Shown here: piece by piece, positions 34,621 through 44,785 of the stretch | Numbering within the stretch: the first letter of the stretch is position 1 | Layout of the letters: each line of letters opens with the position of its first letter | Source: Bacteroidales bacterium | GTDB lineage: Bacteria; Bacteroidota; Bacteroidia; Bacteroidales; UBA932 | Direction of reading: 5' to 3' | Length of the DNA: 64,000 nt | NCBI GenBank assembly: GCA_028724885.1 | Contig: JAQYTJ010000008.1 | Location: 1-64,000 of the forward strand | The notes under the pieces: generated by a model | Seen by the model: only the letters and a program-made list of their open reading frames with translations | The model's database searches: none | Told to the model about the DNA's origin: nothing | Program-made: the position numbers and the translations under genes

Positions 34621-35709
34621 ATGCCGCTCCTAATCATATTCCTGCTTGGTACATTACTTATATCTTTTCTTTGTTCCATCTTGGAAGCCGTGCTTATGTC
34701 AACCCCTATCTCCTTCATCACTATGAAAAAGGAGCAAGGATATAAGCCTGCCAATAAATTCTACGAATATAAAACCGACCCAGACAAAGCTCTTGCAGCC
34801 ATTCTCTCCCTAAATACAATAGCAAACACTTTTGGTGCAGCAGGGGTCGGCATGCAGGCAACAAAGGTTTTTGGAAGCACTGGGTTCGGAATAATTTCCG
34901 CAATCACTACCCTGCTCATCCTAATATTCTCCGAGATCGTTCCTAAGACCATAGGCACATCATACTGGAAGAGTCTCATGAGCTTTGCCACCTGCTGCAT
35001 CAACTTCATGATTGTACTGATGTATCCGTTCGTTCTGCTCATCAAGATCATTACAAAGTGGCTTACTCCGAAAGACGATGAGGCCACCGTAAGCCGCGAG
35101 GAAGTGACAGCGATGGCCAATATAGGAGCGCAAGAAGGAGTCATTGATCAAGGTGAGAATAAGGTTATTCAGAATATCATGAAGCTGGATACCGTCTCTG
35201 CCGCAGACGCAATGACTCCAAGAATAGTCTGCATGACTGCACAAGAGAACATGACGCTGAAAAACTTCTACAAAAACGACACTTACCTCCATTTCTCGAG
35301 AATACCTGTTTATAACGACTCTCCAGAATTCATCACGGGCTACATATTACTTAGCGATGCCCTAGAGGGACTTGCAGACGACGAGTTCGACAGGAGACTG
35401 AAAGACTTGAAGCGGCCGATATCGTTCTTCAGGGAGGAAGACACTCTGGATGTCATCTGGGAAGAGCTGCTCAGGAAACATGAGCAGATATCCTTGATAA
35501 TCGATGATTACGGCGCATTCCAAGGCATAATCACTCTCGAAGACATAATAGAAACCATCTTGGGCTTTGAGATTATAGACGAAAACGACCAGGCCACTGA
35601 CATGCAGCAGTTCGCACGTGAACGCTGGGAACGCCGACAAAAGCGTTTCCGCCCTATCGTACTGCCAAAGGAAGAAGGGGAAAGCAGTCAGGAAAAAGAA
35701 CATTCATAA
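34621..35709 (+). CDS. CNNM-domain (DUF21) transporter-like protein, CorC/HlyC family
   Basis: A 362-residue inner-membrane protein. An N-terminal DUF21/CNNM domain with about four helices (1-170) is followed by a pair of CBS domains (about 190-330; AADAMTPRIV and LIIDDYGAFQGIITLEDI) and a short charged tail. It lacks the extra C-terminal CorC domain of longer members. CNNM/CorC proteins transport or regulate Mg2+ and related ions; the haemolysin name is historical. Confidence 0.85.
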   Translation: MPLLIIFLLGTLLISFLCSILEAVLMSTPISFITMKKEQGYKPANKFYEYKTDPDKALAAILSLNTIANTFGAAGVGMQATKVFGSTGFGIISAITTLLILIFSEIVPKTIGTSYWKSLMSFATCCINFMIVLMYPFVLLIKIITKWLTPKDDEATVSREEVTAMANIGAQEGVIDQGENKVIQNIMKLDTVSAADAMTPRIVCMTAQENMTLKNFYKNDTYLHFSRIPVYNDSPEFITGYILLSDALEGLADDEFDRRLKDLKRPISFFREEDTLDVIWEELLRKHEQISLIIDDYGAFQGIITLEDIIETILGFEIIDENDQATDMQQFARERWERRQKRFRPIVLPKEEGESSQEKEHS

Positions 35710-35809
35710 TTACAATAATTTTATATTACGAATCTTTCCTTGTGACAGCAGTATAGTAGTATAATATAATATCTTGTAAACATTAATCACATAACATGAT
35801 TTCTCTATC

Positions 35810-36628
35810 ATGAAGAAGATTTTAATTTTCATCATCGCCGCTCTCTGCGTGCTTCCAACAAGAGCACAGGAGACATGGAAAAGCCACAAATCCGACAACT
35901 TAAAGATTGGCATCGCAGGTTTTACTTATCGTAAATTCAACATTGACGAGACTCTTGCATACCTTCAGAGCATGGGCATCAAATATTTGTCAGTCAAAGA
36001 CTTTTGGCTGCCTTTAAACTCCACTAAGGAGCAGATGGATGCCTTTAAGGCTAAATGCGCTAGCTACGGAGTTGAAGGCTACATCCTCGGACCAATCTAC
36101 ATGCGTTCCCAGGAAGATGTCGATAAGACTTTCGATTATGCCGCTCGCTATGGCGCGAAGATGTTTATCGGCGTCCCCAACTATGAGCTGATAGATTACG
36201 TGATTCAAAAGGTGCATGATACTGGGATTCGCGTCGCCATCCACACTCACGGACCAGACGGTGCAGCATTCCCTGACATTTACAAGATCATGGAACTCGT
36301 CAAGGATCCGAACCTTGGAGTTGGAGCCTGCCTAGATCTCGGCCACTCATTCAGATCTGGAAACGACGTGGCTAAAGAGATACGCAAATATCACAAGTGG
36401 ATTTACGACATTCACATCAAGGATGAGACCGCTCCGTCTAAGGCGGGACACACCTGGGAAATGGGCCGCGGCCAGATGGACTTTGTGGCGATCGTGAAGG
36501 CTCTCAAGAAGGTAAATTACCAAGGCGTAGTGTCCATAGAGATGGAAAAGAATAGCGACAAAAACCCTACTGCCAGCGTCGCCGAATCACTCGGCTATTT
36601 ACGTGGCGTTTGCGATGCGATATATTAA
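35810..36628 (+). CDS. Exported sugar phosphate isomerase/epimerase-like TIM-barrel protein
   Basis: A 272-residue protein with a clear signal peptide (MKKILIFIIAALCVLPTRAQ). The rest matches the AP endonuclease 2/xylose isomerase-like TIM barrel, with metal-ligand candidates in CLDLGHSFRSG, IYDIHIKDE and VSIEME. Exported members of this superfamily often occur with carbohydrate-degrading enzymes, and their substrates are mostly unknown. It is 9 bp ahead of the phosphodiesterase-like gene, so they form an operon. Confidence 0.82.
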   Translation: MKKILIFIIAALCVLPTRAQETWKSHKSDNLKIGIAGFTYRKFNIDETLAYLQSMGIKYLSVKDFWLPLNSTKEQMDAFKAKCASYGVEGYILGPIYMRSQEDVDKTFDYAARYGAKMFIGVPNYELIDYVIQKVHDTGIRVAIHTHGPDGAAFPDIYKIMELVKDPNLGVGACLDLGHSFRSGNDVAKEIRKYHKWIYDIHIKDETAPSKAGHTWEMGRGQMDFVAIVKALKKVNYQGVVSIEMEKNSDKNPTASVAESLGYLRGVCDAIY

Positions 36629-36637
36629 TATTATAGC

Positions 36638-37567
36638 ATGAAGAAAATAACTTTAATTCTGGCAGCTATTGCCCTACTGTTTCCTAGCTACAATGTTGCT
36701 GCCCGAAAAAAGTCACAGAAACCGTTAGCTGAACACGTTGTTTTCATCGGCCTAGATGGATGGGCGTCAAATCAGGTGAAAGATGACTTGGATCTCATGC
36801 CGACTGTTAAATCTTTGATGGATGAGGGGTGCTACACATTCACTAAACGTTCAGTGATGCCTTCAGCTTCTGCCATTAACTGGGCTAGCATATTCATGGG
36901 CGTTCCTACCGAGATGCATTGCTACAATGCCTGGAATTCCGCAAAACCCGCTATTCCAGCTTATTCGGTTCAGGGAAATGGCATGCCTATAACAATTTAC
37001 ACACTTTTGAAGGAGCAGCGCCCGGATGCAGTTTCTGGCTGCGTTTATGACTGGGACGGGATAGGTTACGTCTGCGATACCGCAGCCATGACTTTCCACA
37101 AGCTATTCCACGGCGTAGAAAATTATTCCGATATAGAGAAATACACAGAAACGGCTGCGTCAGACATCAAGAGCCTGAAGCCAGCTTTCTACACATTCTA
37201 CATCGGCAACGTGGACCATACTGGCCATGCATACGGCTGGGAATCAAAAGAGTACGATGAGTGCTTGAAGCATACTGACAATGCAATTGCCATGATAGTG
37301 GATGCCCTGAAAGATACTGGAATTTACGATGATACCATAATTATCATTACCTCTGATCATGGAGGGAAAGGTCATGGTCACGGTAATCTGACTCTTGAAG
37401 AACTTGAGACTCCGTTCGTCATCTGCGGAAAAAATATCTCGAATAAAGGTCAGTTCGTGAGATTCATGATGCAGTATGACGTGCCTGCTACGATAGCTTA
37501 CGCTCTCGGCCTTCAAATTCCACAAGACTGGAGAGGAAGACCGATGCTGGAAGCCTTTAAAAAATAA
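36638..37567 (+). CDS. Exported alkaline phosphatase-superfamily phosphodiesterase
   Basis: A 309-residue periplasmic protein with a signal peptide (MKKITLILAAIALLFPSYNVAA). The alkaline phosphatase/nucleotide pyrophosphatase fold is shown by FIGLDGWASN at the start, a SASAINWASIFMG nucleophile region, NVDHTGHAYGW and ITSDHGGKGHGHG metal-binding segments. Likely substrates are phosphodiesters or phosphonates. It is paired with the isomerase-like gene, which hints at joint processing of a phosphorylated sugar compound. Confidence 0.85.
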   Translation: MKKITLILAAIALLFPSYNVAARKKSQKPLAEHVVFIGLDGWASNQVKDDLDLMPTVKSLMDEGCYTFTKRSVMPSASAINWASIFMGVPTEMHCYNAWNSAKPAIPAYSVQGNGMPITIYTLLKEQRPDAVSGCVYDWDGIGYVCDTAAMTFHKLFHGVENYSDIEKYTETAASDIKSLKPAFYTFYIGNVDHTGHAYGWESKEYDECLKHTDNAIAMIVDALKDTGIYDDTIIIITSDHGGKGHGHGNLTLEELETPFVICGKNISNKGQFVRFMMQYDVPATIAYALGLQIPQDWRGRPMLEAFKK

Positions 37568-37572
37568 GGAAT

Positions 37573-38202
37573 TTATTTAGTTCCGAATATTCTATCGCCT
37601 GCATCACCCAGACCTGGCACGATGTAGGCGTTTTCATTTAGATGATCGTCTACTGCCGCAAGATATATGTCTACATCAGGATGTTCTTTCTGCACCCTTT
37701 CTATTCCCTCTGGTGCCCCTACCAGGCACATCAGGCGAATGTTTCTGCATCCCCTCTCCTTCAGCATCCTGATTGCGTCGCAGGAACTTCCTCCTGTAGC
37801 GAGCATCGGATCAGTAACTATCACGAGTCTTTCCTGAATGTCAAGAGGAAGCTTACAATAATATACCACCGGATTGTGCGTTTTTTCATCTCTGTAAAGA
37901 CCTATGTGGCCGACTTTTGCGACCGGAACCAAGGTCTGCAGCCCTGTCATCATTCCGAGGCCTGCCCTAAGTATAGGCACTATGGCTAGCTTACGGCCAG
38001 AAATTTCCTTACCCGTCATCTTGCTGACAGGCGTCTCTATTCGGACATCTTCCAGTGGAAGATCGCGTGTTACCTCGTAGCCCATTAGCATTGAAATCTC
38101 GTCCAGCAGCTGCCTGAAGTCCTTGGATCCTGTTTCCTTCTTCCTCATAATGGTCAGCTTGTGCTGAATCATCGGGTGGTTAATAACATGTAATCGGGTC
38201 AT
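37573..38202 (-). CDS. upp: Uracil phosphoribosyltransferase
   Basis: A 209-residue enzyme that makes UMP from uracil and [14 protein letters not shown](K)KETGSKDFR at the start and [16 protein letters not shown], the PRPP-binding loop, are diagnostic. I start at 38202 ([10 protein letters not shown]); the longer frame overlaps the promoter. It converges on the phosphodiesterase-like gene with 5 bp between stops. Confidence 0.93.
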   Translation of the reverse strand: MTRLHVINHPMIQHKLTIMRKKETGSKDFRQLLDEISMLMGYEVTRDLPLEDVRIETPVSKMTGKEISGRKLAIVPILRAGLGMMTGLQTLVPVAKVGHIGLYRDEKTHNPVVYYCKLPLDIQERLVIVTDPMLATGGSSCDAIRMLKERGCRNIRLMCLVGAPEGIERVQKEHPDVDIYLAAVDDHLNENAYIVPGLGDAGDRIFGTK

Positions 38203-38220
38203 AGTAATTGAAAGATTTTT

Positions 38221-38250
38221 CAAATTTAAACATTTTTTTGTATAACTTTG
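38221..38250. promoter_or_regulatory. Divergent promoters (upp / asd)
   Basis: Minus strand TAAATTTG (38228-38221) for upp and plus strand TAACTTTG (38243-38250) for asd, back to back 14 bp apart. The -33 boxes are weak. Confidence 0.45.
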
Positions 38251-38292
38251 AAGCCGGACAAAAAAGTCTGAACTTAACAATCATTTCGTATT

Positions 38293-39303
38293 ATGAAAGC
38301 AGCTATCATTGGCGCAAGTGGTGCGGTTGGACAAGAGTTCCTGCGCATATTAGAAGAAAGAAATTTTCCGTGTGACGAACTAATCCTCTTCGGATCCGAA
38401 CGATCTGCAGGCAGGACATATTCATTTAAAGGCAAGGACATTATCGTCAAACAACTGCAGCACAATGACGATTTCAAAGGAATCAATGTCGCATTCGCTT
38501 CCGCAGGCGCTAGCACTTCCATTGAATATGCCGGCACAGTAACTAAATTCGGCACAGTGATGATAGACAACAGCAGCGCCTTCAGAATGGACGCAGACGT
38601 GCCTCTGGTGGTGCCAGAGGCTAATCCGGAAGATGCATTGAATCACCCTAGGAAGATAATAGCGAACCCTAATTGCACGACCATACTCATGGTAGTAGTG
38701 CTGAAGCCAATCGACGATCTAAGCCATATCGCGAAAGTTCACATTTCGTCATACCAGAGCGCCAGCGGTGCTGGAGCGCAGGCAATGCAGGAACTTCAGC
38801 AGCAATATAAAGACATTGTGGAGACTGGCAAGACAGAACATGTAAGCAAATTCCCTTGCCAGCTTGCCTACAACGTCATTCCACAGATAGACAAGATGAT
38901 GCCGAACGACTACACGAAAGAGGAGATGAAGATGTTCCATGAGACTCGGAAAATCATGCATTCTGATGTGAGGACTAGCGCAACTTGCGTGAGGGTTTCT
39001 TCTTTAAGAAGCCATTCTGAGAGCGTATGGTTCCAAACCGAAAAGCCTCTGGAAGTAGATGCAATAAGGAAAGCCCTTGAGATAGCCCCAGGAGTCACAG
39101 TAAAGGACGATCCTCAGAACTATGCCTACCCTACCCCTCTGGAAAGCACTGGCAGAGACGATGTCTATGTTGGCAGGATTCGTAAGGACTTGGCAGATGA
39201 CAATTCTTGCACTCTGTGGCTCACTGGCGATCAGATTCGCAAGGGTGCAGCCCTAAATGCCGTCCAGATTGCTGAATACATGCTCGAAAAAGGAGCACTG
39301 TGA
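38293..39303 (+). CDS. asd: Aspartate-semialdehyde dehydrogenase
   Basis: A 336-residue NADPH-dependent enzyme of the lysine/threonine/methionine pathway. [10 protein letters not shown] is the nucleotide-binding loop, NPNCTTI holds the catalytic cysteine and [10 protein letters not shown] the catalytic region. Length is normal. Single gene, convergent with the MATE gene (15 bp between stops). Confidence 0.94.
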   Translation: MKAAIIGASGAVGQEFLRILEERNFPCDELILFGSERSAGRTYSFKGKDIIVKQLQHNDDFKGINVAFASAGASTSIEYAGTVTKFGTVMIDNSSAFRMDADVPLVVPEANPEDALNHPRKIIANPNCTTILMVVVLKPIDDLSHIAKVHISSYQSASGAGAQAMQELQQQYKDIVETGKTEHVSKFPCQLAYNVIPQIDKMMPNDYTKEEMKMFHETRKIMHSDVRTSATCVRVSSLRSHSESVWFQTEKPLEVDAIRKALEIAPGVTVKDDPQNYAYPTPLESTGRDDVYVGRIRKDLADDNSCTLWLTGDQIRKGAALNAVQIAEYMLEKGAL

Positions 39304-39318
39304 TTCGGCAGGATATAT

Positions 39319-40683
39319 TCAGGAGCTGCTTCCGTCGGACACCAGCACAAACGCCTTCTTGCTCGTGACGCGATAAGCCACCAATACCATCGCGCCTGTT
39401 AGTATCCATGAAACCGGGTAGGCAAGCAGCAGATGCCCTAGCCCCGGCCAGATGGGGCTCACGGCGTAAATCCAAACTATTCTCAATACGCAGGTGCCGA
39501 ATATGGTCAGTATAGCAGGCTGCAGCGAATAGCCGAATCCTCTCATGCAGGATCCGGCTATTTCATAACTACAAGCCAGACCCATCCACAGAGTGGCATA
39601 TTTCAGCCTCTCGATTCCGAAACTGATTACTTGTGGGTCAGATGTGAATACCCTCATGCAGGCCTTGCCGTTCAGAAGGATGATTGCTGAGAAAAGGCTG
39701 GAAACTATCACGCTGAGCGTCATGCAGATCTTGAACACGGTCTTGCACCTGTCCACCTTACCTGCTCCATAATTCTGTCCTACGAATGTCACTGCAGCGG
39801 CATCGAACGCCGAAACGAAGAAATAAGAGAAGAACTCATAGTTCAGCGCAGCGGCATTTCCTGCCACGGCTAGTGCCCCGTATGAATTGATGGCAGACTG
39901 CACGAACACGTTAGAAATAGCAAAGAGCATATTTTGGAAGCCCGCAGGAAGGCCAACATTCAATATTCTCGAAAGTGATCGTGAATATGATTTCATGCCT
40001 TTTATCTTCAGCTTGAAAGGTCCCTCTTCGCGTGTTAGTATCCAGACGATAATTCCGGCACTGACGAAATTGGAAACCGTCGTAGCAACGGCTACTCCCG
40101 CCACAGCCATGTTGAAAACAATCACCAGAATTAGGTTTAAAATGGTATTCAAGATGCCTGCAATGATGAGGATGTACAACGGACGTTTCGTGTCACCTTT
40201 GCTTCTAAGAATGGCGGCGCCGAAATTATATATTAATATTGCAGGTGCGCCCAGAAGCACTATTCTCAGGTAAAGCGTTGCCTGGTCCAGCACGTCAGCT
40301 GGCGTATTCATTAATTTCAAGAGAGGCGAGGCTACCAGAAGGCCAACGATCATGAGGAGAAATCCAGCCACGAGTGCTATTACGGAGGATGTCGACACAG
40401 CCTCACGTATGCCTTCCTCATTCTTCTGGCCTATGTGATTCGCGATTATCACGTTCGTCCCCAGCGAGATACCGATGAAGAAATTCAGCAAGAGGGCAAT
40501 GACAGGGCCATTCGCTCCAACTGCCGCAAGTGCATGACTGCTAGCGAAATTACCGACTACCGCTATATCCACGGAGTTGAACAGCTGCTGAAGAATACTG
40601 CTGGCTGCGAATGGTATGGCGAACCGAACCAGTTTCCCCATCAGGGGGCCGTTCAACATGTCAATCTGATTACTTTTATTCAT
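39319..40683 (-). CDS. MATE-family multidrug/sodium efflux transporter
   Basis: A 454-residue inner-membrane protein with about twelve helices in two MatE halves. Hallmarks include RFAIPFAASSILQQLFNSVDIAVVG near the start and QNYGAGK in the second half. It exports organic compounds in exchange for Na+ or H+. Substrate is not predictable. Confidence 0.9.
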   Translation of the reverse strand: MNKSNQIDMLNGPLMGKLVRFAIPFAASSILQQLFNSVDIAVVGNFASSHALAAVGANGPVIALLLNFFIGISLGTNVIIANHIGQKNEEGIREAVSTSSVIALVAGFLLMIVGLLVASPLLKLMNTPADVLDQATLYLRIVLLGAPAILIYNFGAAILRSKGDTKRPLYILIIAGILNTILNLILVIVFNMAVAGVAVATTVSNFVSAGIIVWILTREEGPFKLKIKGMKSYSRSLSRILNVGLPAGFQNMLFAISNVFVQSAINSYGALAVAGNAAALNYEFFSYFFVSAFDAAAVTFVGQNYGAGKVDRCKTVFKICMTLSVIVSSLFSAIILLNGKACMRVFTSDPQVISFGIERLKYATLWMGLACSYEIAGSCMRGFGYSLQPAILTIFGTCVLRIVWIYAVSPIWPGLGHLLLAYPVSWILTGAMVLVAYRVTSKKAFVLVSDGSSS

Positions 40684-40750
40684 TTTGGCTGCAAAATTAC
40701 AAAATATATGATATCTTAGATTCGTTTTTCATTACTAAAACAATTTGAGA

Positions 40751-41284
40751 ATGAGCATGTACGATAAACACGGCATCAGAGCCGAGATCAGGGCAAAGGT
40801 GAAAGCGCTTCAGCCAATGAAGAAAAAGGAATATTCCATAGAAACATGCCGTCAAGTGCTGTCCAGTCCTCAATGGAAGTCTGCGAATCGGATCATGGCC
40901 TTCTTGTCCCTTGCCGATGAGATAGACACTTCCCTGTTGCTGGCTGATACCTCAAAAAAACTTTATGTGCCGAAGGTAAATGGCGATGAAATTGATGTTT
41001 ATGAATATTCTGCCGCCACCGTGGCTCCTGGTGCTTTCGGAATATTGGAACCCAGTGAGAATGCAGCATTGCTTCGCGACCCATCGCTCCTTGATCTTGT
41101 CATTGTCCCAGGCCTAGCTTTCACGGAATCCGGCGTTCGTCTTGGCAGAGGCAAGGGTTTCTACGACCGCTTCCTGCATAATGTCAGTTGCCAGGTCTGG
41201 GGCATCGCATTCCCGCAGCAGATCGTCGATTCCATTCCAGCCGACCCCTGGGACATTCCCATAGATGGGGTCTTCCACTGTTAG
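40751..41284 (+). CDS. 5-formyltetrahydrofolate cyclo-ligase
   Basis: A 177-residue protein that converts 5-formyl-THF to 5,10-methenyl-THF using ATP. LVIVPGLAFTESGVRLGRGKGFYDRFL is the family signature (ATP/folate site) near 125-150. The start is either 40751 or 40757; a TTG farther upstream is less likely. It is followed by a structured repeat. Confidence 0.9.
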   Translation: MSMYDKHGIRAEIRAKVKALQPMKKKEYSIETCRQVLSSPQWKSANRIMAFLSLADEIDTSLLLADTSKKLYVPKVNGDEIDVYEYSAATVAPGAFGILEPSENAALLRDPSLLDLVIVPGLAFTESGVRLGRGKGFYDRFLHNVSCQVWGIAFPQQIVDSIPADPWDIPIDGVFHC

Positions 41285-41295
41285 TTGAAGACTAG

Positions 41296-41364
41296 ATCCT
41301 GAATCAAGTTCAGGATGACGAGGCGGGTCGTTCAGGATGACGGGGTGGGTCGTTCAGGATGACG
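41296..41364. repeat. Short tandem repeat with hairpin between convergent genes
   Basis: TTCAGGATGACG occurs at 41309-41320, 41331-41342 and 41353-41364, a 22-bp period with GC-rich spacers. The first copy also pairs with ATCCTGAA (41296-41303) in an 8-bp hairpin. This is a REP-like intergenic element. Confidence 0.7.
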
Positions 41365-41405
41365 ATCATTATTGTGCATCGGGATGAGATAATAACAAAC
41401 TTGCC

Positions 41406-41425
41406 ATCCTGACGAAAGTCGGGAT
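41406..41425. terminator. Hairpin with GAAA loop at the end of the transglycosylase gene
   Basis: ATCCTGAC and GTCGGGAT pair (one G-T wobble) around a GAAA loop, touching the stop codon of the minus-strand gene. With the repeat at 41296-41364 it can end transcription from both sides. Confidence 0.5.
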
Positions 41426-42307
41426 CTAAATATTCTTGGGAATAATAATCCTGTATGTCTTTTTCTTAGCGTTGGTCAGCTTGTCGCTGCGAAGCCAGAG
41501 GTTGGCTTCTTTGATCTGCATATAGGATACACCATAACGCCTCGCAAACTCTACCAGGCTGCTGATGGCATAATCAACTTCCACCACTTTCTGAGGCTTA
41601 TAATATAGGTATTTGTCGGAGGCATCCAGCTTGAAGCCGAAAGCCGCAGGATCCTCGAAAAGCATCTTGGCAGCCAGCATCCTAAACATGTATCTCGAAG
41701 TTTCGGTAGGCAGCCACAAGTCCAGGCCGCTGGTCTGCTGCTGGTCGCTGAGCCTCCTGGTAGTGCCTCCCTGGCCGCTATTGTAGCTTGCAGCAACAGT
41801 GAACCAGTCATTGTAGCTTGCATATGCCTTCAGAAGATACTGGCACGCAGCCCTTGTCTCTTTTTCTATGTCGTATCTTTCGTCCACTTCACCAGTCACC
41901 TCAAGACCATATTCCTTAGCCGTCGCCGGCATGAACTGCCAGAGTCCGGCAGCGCCGGCACTTGAGCGAGCCTTCGGATCCAGATTGCTCTCAATGGCCA
42001 TCATATATTTCATGTCCTCCGGTATTCCATATTCTTTCATTATCGGCACCACCTGCTTGAAGATCCGGTCGCCTCGCCTGAGCATCAGAAGGGACACTTG
42101 ATGGGAATATGCGAACGAGATAAGCTCTCTGTCCATCCGTTCGATGAGATCGCTTCTATTGAACTCTATGGTCTGTCCGGCAAACGTCATCTTCTGGGGC
42201 ACCTTCGGCGGCATAGGATTGAGCGGTGTTTTCTCGTCAAACAAATTCTGCCCGTACGCTGCCACTGAAATGAGCATTATCGGAATTAGGAACAATATTT
42301 TTTTCAT
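41426..42307 (-). CDS. Exported lytic transglycosylase (SLT domain)
   Basis: A 293-residue periplasmic enzyme that cleaves peptidoglycan. Signal peptide MKKILFLIPIMLISVAAYGQ. The SLT domain (about 95-220) has the catalytic glutamate in AIESNLDPKARSS, then AGLWQFMPATAKEYGL and AASYNSGQGG. The MltD-like C-terminal LysM repeats are absent, though the tail (YGVSYMQIKEANLW) resembles one short degenerate LysM. Confidence 0.88.
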   Translation of the reverse strand: MKKILFLIPIMLISVAAYGQNLFDEKTPLNPMPPKVPQKMTFAGQTIEFNRSDLIERMDRELISFAYSHQVSLLMLRRGDRIFKQVVPIMKEYGIPEDMKYMMAIESNLDPKARSSAGAAGLWQFMPATAKEYGLEVTGEVDERYDIEKETRAACQYLLKAYASYNDWFTVAASYNSGQGGTTRRLSDQQQTSGLDLWLPTETSRYMFRMLAAKMLFEDPAAFGFKLDASDKYLYYKPQKVVEVDYAISSLVEFARRYGVSYMQIKEANLWLRSDKLTNAKKKTYRIIIPKNI

Positions 42308-42415
42308 GGCAGTGCAAACTTACTAAAATCTTTGCTACGAACGCAGCAAATGACAATTAATATTATATTAAAAGAGCTAGGAAAATGGTATTTTTGCGTC
42401 AAAGAACAACAAAAT

Positions 42416-44671
42416 ATGACCGAAGAAGTTAACCTCGTGAGAGATTTGGCTCTGATATTGATTTCCGCCGGAGTTTTCACCATAATATCCAAGGCTTTGA
42501 AACAACCATTGATACTGGGTTATATCATAGCCGGATTCCTAATTGGGCCTAACATACATTTTTTCCCCGGAATATCCAGTACAGAGACTGTCCGGCAATG
42601 GTCTGAGATTGGAATTATCTTCATGATGTTCGGTCTCGGCCTGGAATTTAGTTTCAAGAAGCTGATGAAAGTCGGATCAAGCGCTATCGTGACTGCGTTA
42701 ACGAAATTCCTAGGGGTCTTCGTGATAGGCTTTGCGACCGGCCAGGCACTGGGCTGGACAATGCTCGAAAGCATATTCCTAGCAGGCCTTCTCTCAATGT
42801 CCTCTACAATGGTAGTCTTAAAATCTTACGAGGACATGGGCATGAAAGACAGGCAGTGGGCGGGGATGGTTTTCGGAACCTTGGTCGTAGAGGATCTTAT
42901 TGCCATCGTACTGATGGTGCTGCTATCAACCATGGCAGTCTCCCAGCAATTCGAGGGCAAAGAGATGCTCATGAACATAGCCAAGCTGCTGTTCTTCCTA
43001 ATACTTTGGTTCTTGGTAGGAATATACATCATTCCCACTCTGCGAGAAAAGGCAAAAAAATATCTAAGCGACGAGATTCTGCTGATAGTCAGCATAGGAC
43101 TATGCTTCGGAATGGTCACCCTTGCAACATCGGTAGGATTCTCTTCGGCGCTGGGAGCATTCGTGATGGGATCAATCCTCGCTGAGACCATAGAAAGCGA
43201 ACACATAGACAAAATCGTCGAACCAATCAAGAACCTTTTCGGAGCAATATTCTTCGTCTCAGTCGGAATGATGGTAGCGCCTGCGCAAATCACTGCCCAT
43301 TGGCAGATCATCTTCCTCCTTGCGGTAATAGTCATCCTGACACACATACTCTTTGGCGCAGCAGGCATAATCCTGACAGGCAATGGGCTGAAGAACGGGG
43401 TTCACACGGGATTCTCGCTTGCTCAGCTGGGCGAGTTCGGATTCATCATCGCAGGCGTGGGCGTGTCCCTGGGGGTCATGAGGGATTTCATCTACCCTGT
43501 GATAATCGCTGTCTCCGTGATAACGACATTCACGACTCCTTTCATGATCAAGCTCGCAGGCCCATGCTACAACCTGCTGAGCAAAAGGCTTCCGAAAACC
43601 TGGATAGAAAAGATGAATGCTGCAGGAAGCAGCGCAAAGGACACTGCAATGGCAAACAATGAGTGGCACAAACTGCTGAAAGCATATCTCACTCGCATAG
43701 TGCTTTACGGAGTGATCCTGATCGCAATCTACATTGGCAGCAAGATTTACCTAGCTCCAGCAGTTAAGCGTCTCCTGCCATCCTGGATTGGCACAGAAAG
43801 GAAAATCCTCGATGTTGCCGTAACCTTAGCCGCCATGGCTCCTTTCCTGTACGGACTCGGGATAAATTCGGGATCCATCAACGAGTCCGCCCCTAAACTG
43901 ATAAAGGAAAAGCAGAGCAACATCTGGCCTCTAATAGGATTAACCATGGTGCGATCTTTCATAGTGATCGCAATGGTGCTGGTGGTGATCTCGTCTTATT
44001 TCCAGCTGGCTGGATGGACTGTTTTCGCAATAATCCTGGCAGGCCTCATATTCATACTTTTCGCTCGTCACTCGGTACATAAATTCAATCAGCTGGAAAA
44101 GCACTTCTTGTCAAATTACAATGAAAAGGAGGAGATCGAGAGACGCTCCAAGCCAGTCTCCAATTCAGTGAGGCAGAAACTCGCAGACTATGGCGTGAAC
44201 ACCGTAAGCCTCACGCTGGCTCAGGAGTCGTCGCTTGCCGGAACTTGCCTGAAGGATATTCCTTTCCGTAGCGAATCAGGCGCTAACATCATTAAGATCA
44301 CAAGGGGCAGGAAAAACATAATCGTGCCGTCAGGCGACGTAATGCTCTTCCCTAACGACAAGCTGCTTGCCGTCGGCACAAATGACCAGATAGAAAAGCT
44401 GAGGGCCATGATTGACGCAACCATCCCTTCTCTTGACGAGCTGGAAGACACGGCGGACATCAACTTCGAAATAAAATCCGTAACGATGAAGGCAGACTCT
44501 TTCCTGACTGGGAAAACTCTCAGGAGCGCGAATTTGCGACGCTACCAGTGCATGGTCATCAGCGTCTTGCATGGCGAGGAGATAGTGACTAACCCTGAGC
44601 CGGACTTCATGTTCACCGAAGGCGATACCGCCTGGCTCGCAGGTGACCTTCAATCCCTCGGCTGGATGTAA
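42416..44671 (+). CDS. KefB/CPA2-type cation:proton antiporter with two TrkA-C domains
   Basis: A 751-residue protein started at 42416 (MTEEVNLVRD), since the longer frame crosses a promoter-like TATTTTTG (42389-42396). The N-terminal half is a CPA2 Na+(K+)/H+ exchanger domain with about twelve helices (GFLIGPN, GLGLEFS, SALGAFVMG). Extra helices follow, then two soluble TrkA-C regulatory domains (about 605-680 and 685-750). The NAD-binding TrkA-N domain of Kef proteins is missing. It probably expels K+ or Na+ under ligand control. Confidence 0.87.
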   Translation: MTEEVNLVRDLALILISAGVFTIISKALKQPLILGYIIAGFLIGPNIHFFPGISSTETVRQWSEIGIIFMMFGLGLEFSFKKLMKVGSSAIVTALTKFLGVFVIGFATGQALGWTMLESIFLAGLLSMSSTMVVLKSYEDMGMKDRQWAGMVFGTLVVEDLIAIVLMVLLSTMAVSQQFEGKEMLMNIAKLLFFLILWFLVGIYIIPTLREKAKKYLSDEILLIVSIGLCFGMVTLATSVGFSSALGAFVMGSILAETIESEHIDKIVEPIKNLFGAIFFVSVGMMVAPAQITAHWQIIFLLAVIVILTHILFGAAGIILTGNGLKNGVHTGFSLAQLGEFGFIIAGVGVSLGVMRDFIYPVIIAVSVITTFTTPFMIKLAGPCYNLLSKRLPKTWIEKMNAAGSSAKDTAMANNEWHKLLKAYLTRIVLYGVILIAIYIGSKIYLAPAVKRLLPSWIGTERKILDVAVTLAAMAPFLYGLGINSGSINESAPKLIKEKQSNIWPLIGLTMVRSFIVIAMVLVVISSYFQLAGWTVFAIILAGLIFILFARHSVHKFNQLEKHFLSNYNEKEEIERRSKPVSNSVRQKLADYGVNTVSLTLAQESSLAGTCLKDIPFRSESGANIIKITRGRKNIIVPSGDVMLFPNDKLLAVGTNDQIEKLRAMIDATIPSLDELEDTADINFEIKSVTMKADSFLTGKTLRSANLRRYQCMVISVLHGEEIVTNPEPDFMFTEGDTAWLAGDLQSLGWM

Positions 44672-44785
44672 CCCGAGATTATAAAATTTTTGCCAGTGGC
44701 CACCAGACATCAGAGTACGTCGCAGTCGCTCTTGCTTTCTGGCTGCCTCGCATGGTTGACAAGGCCAGCAGACAGACAGAACGGC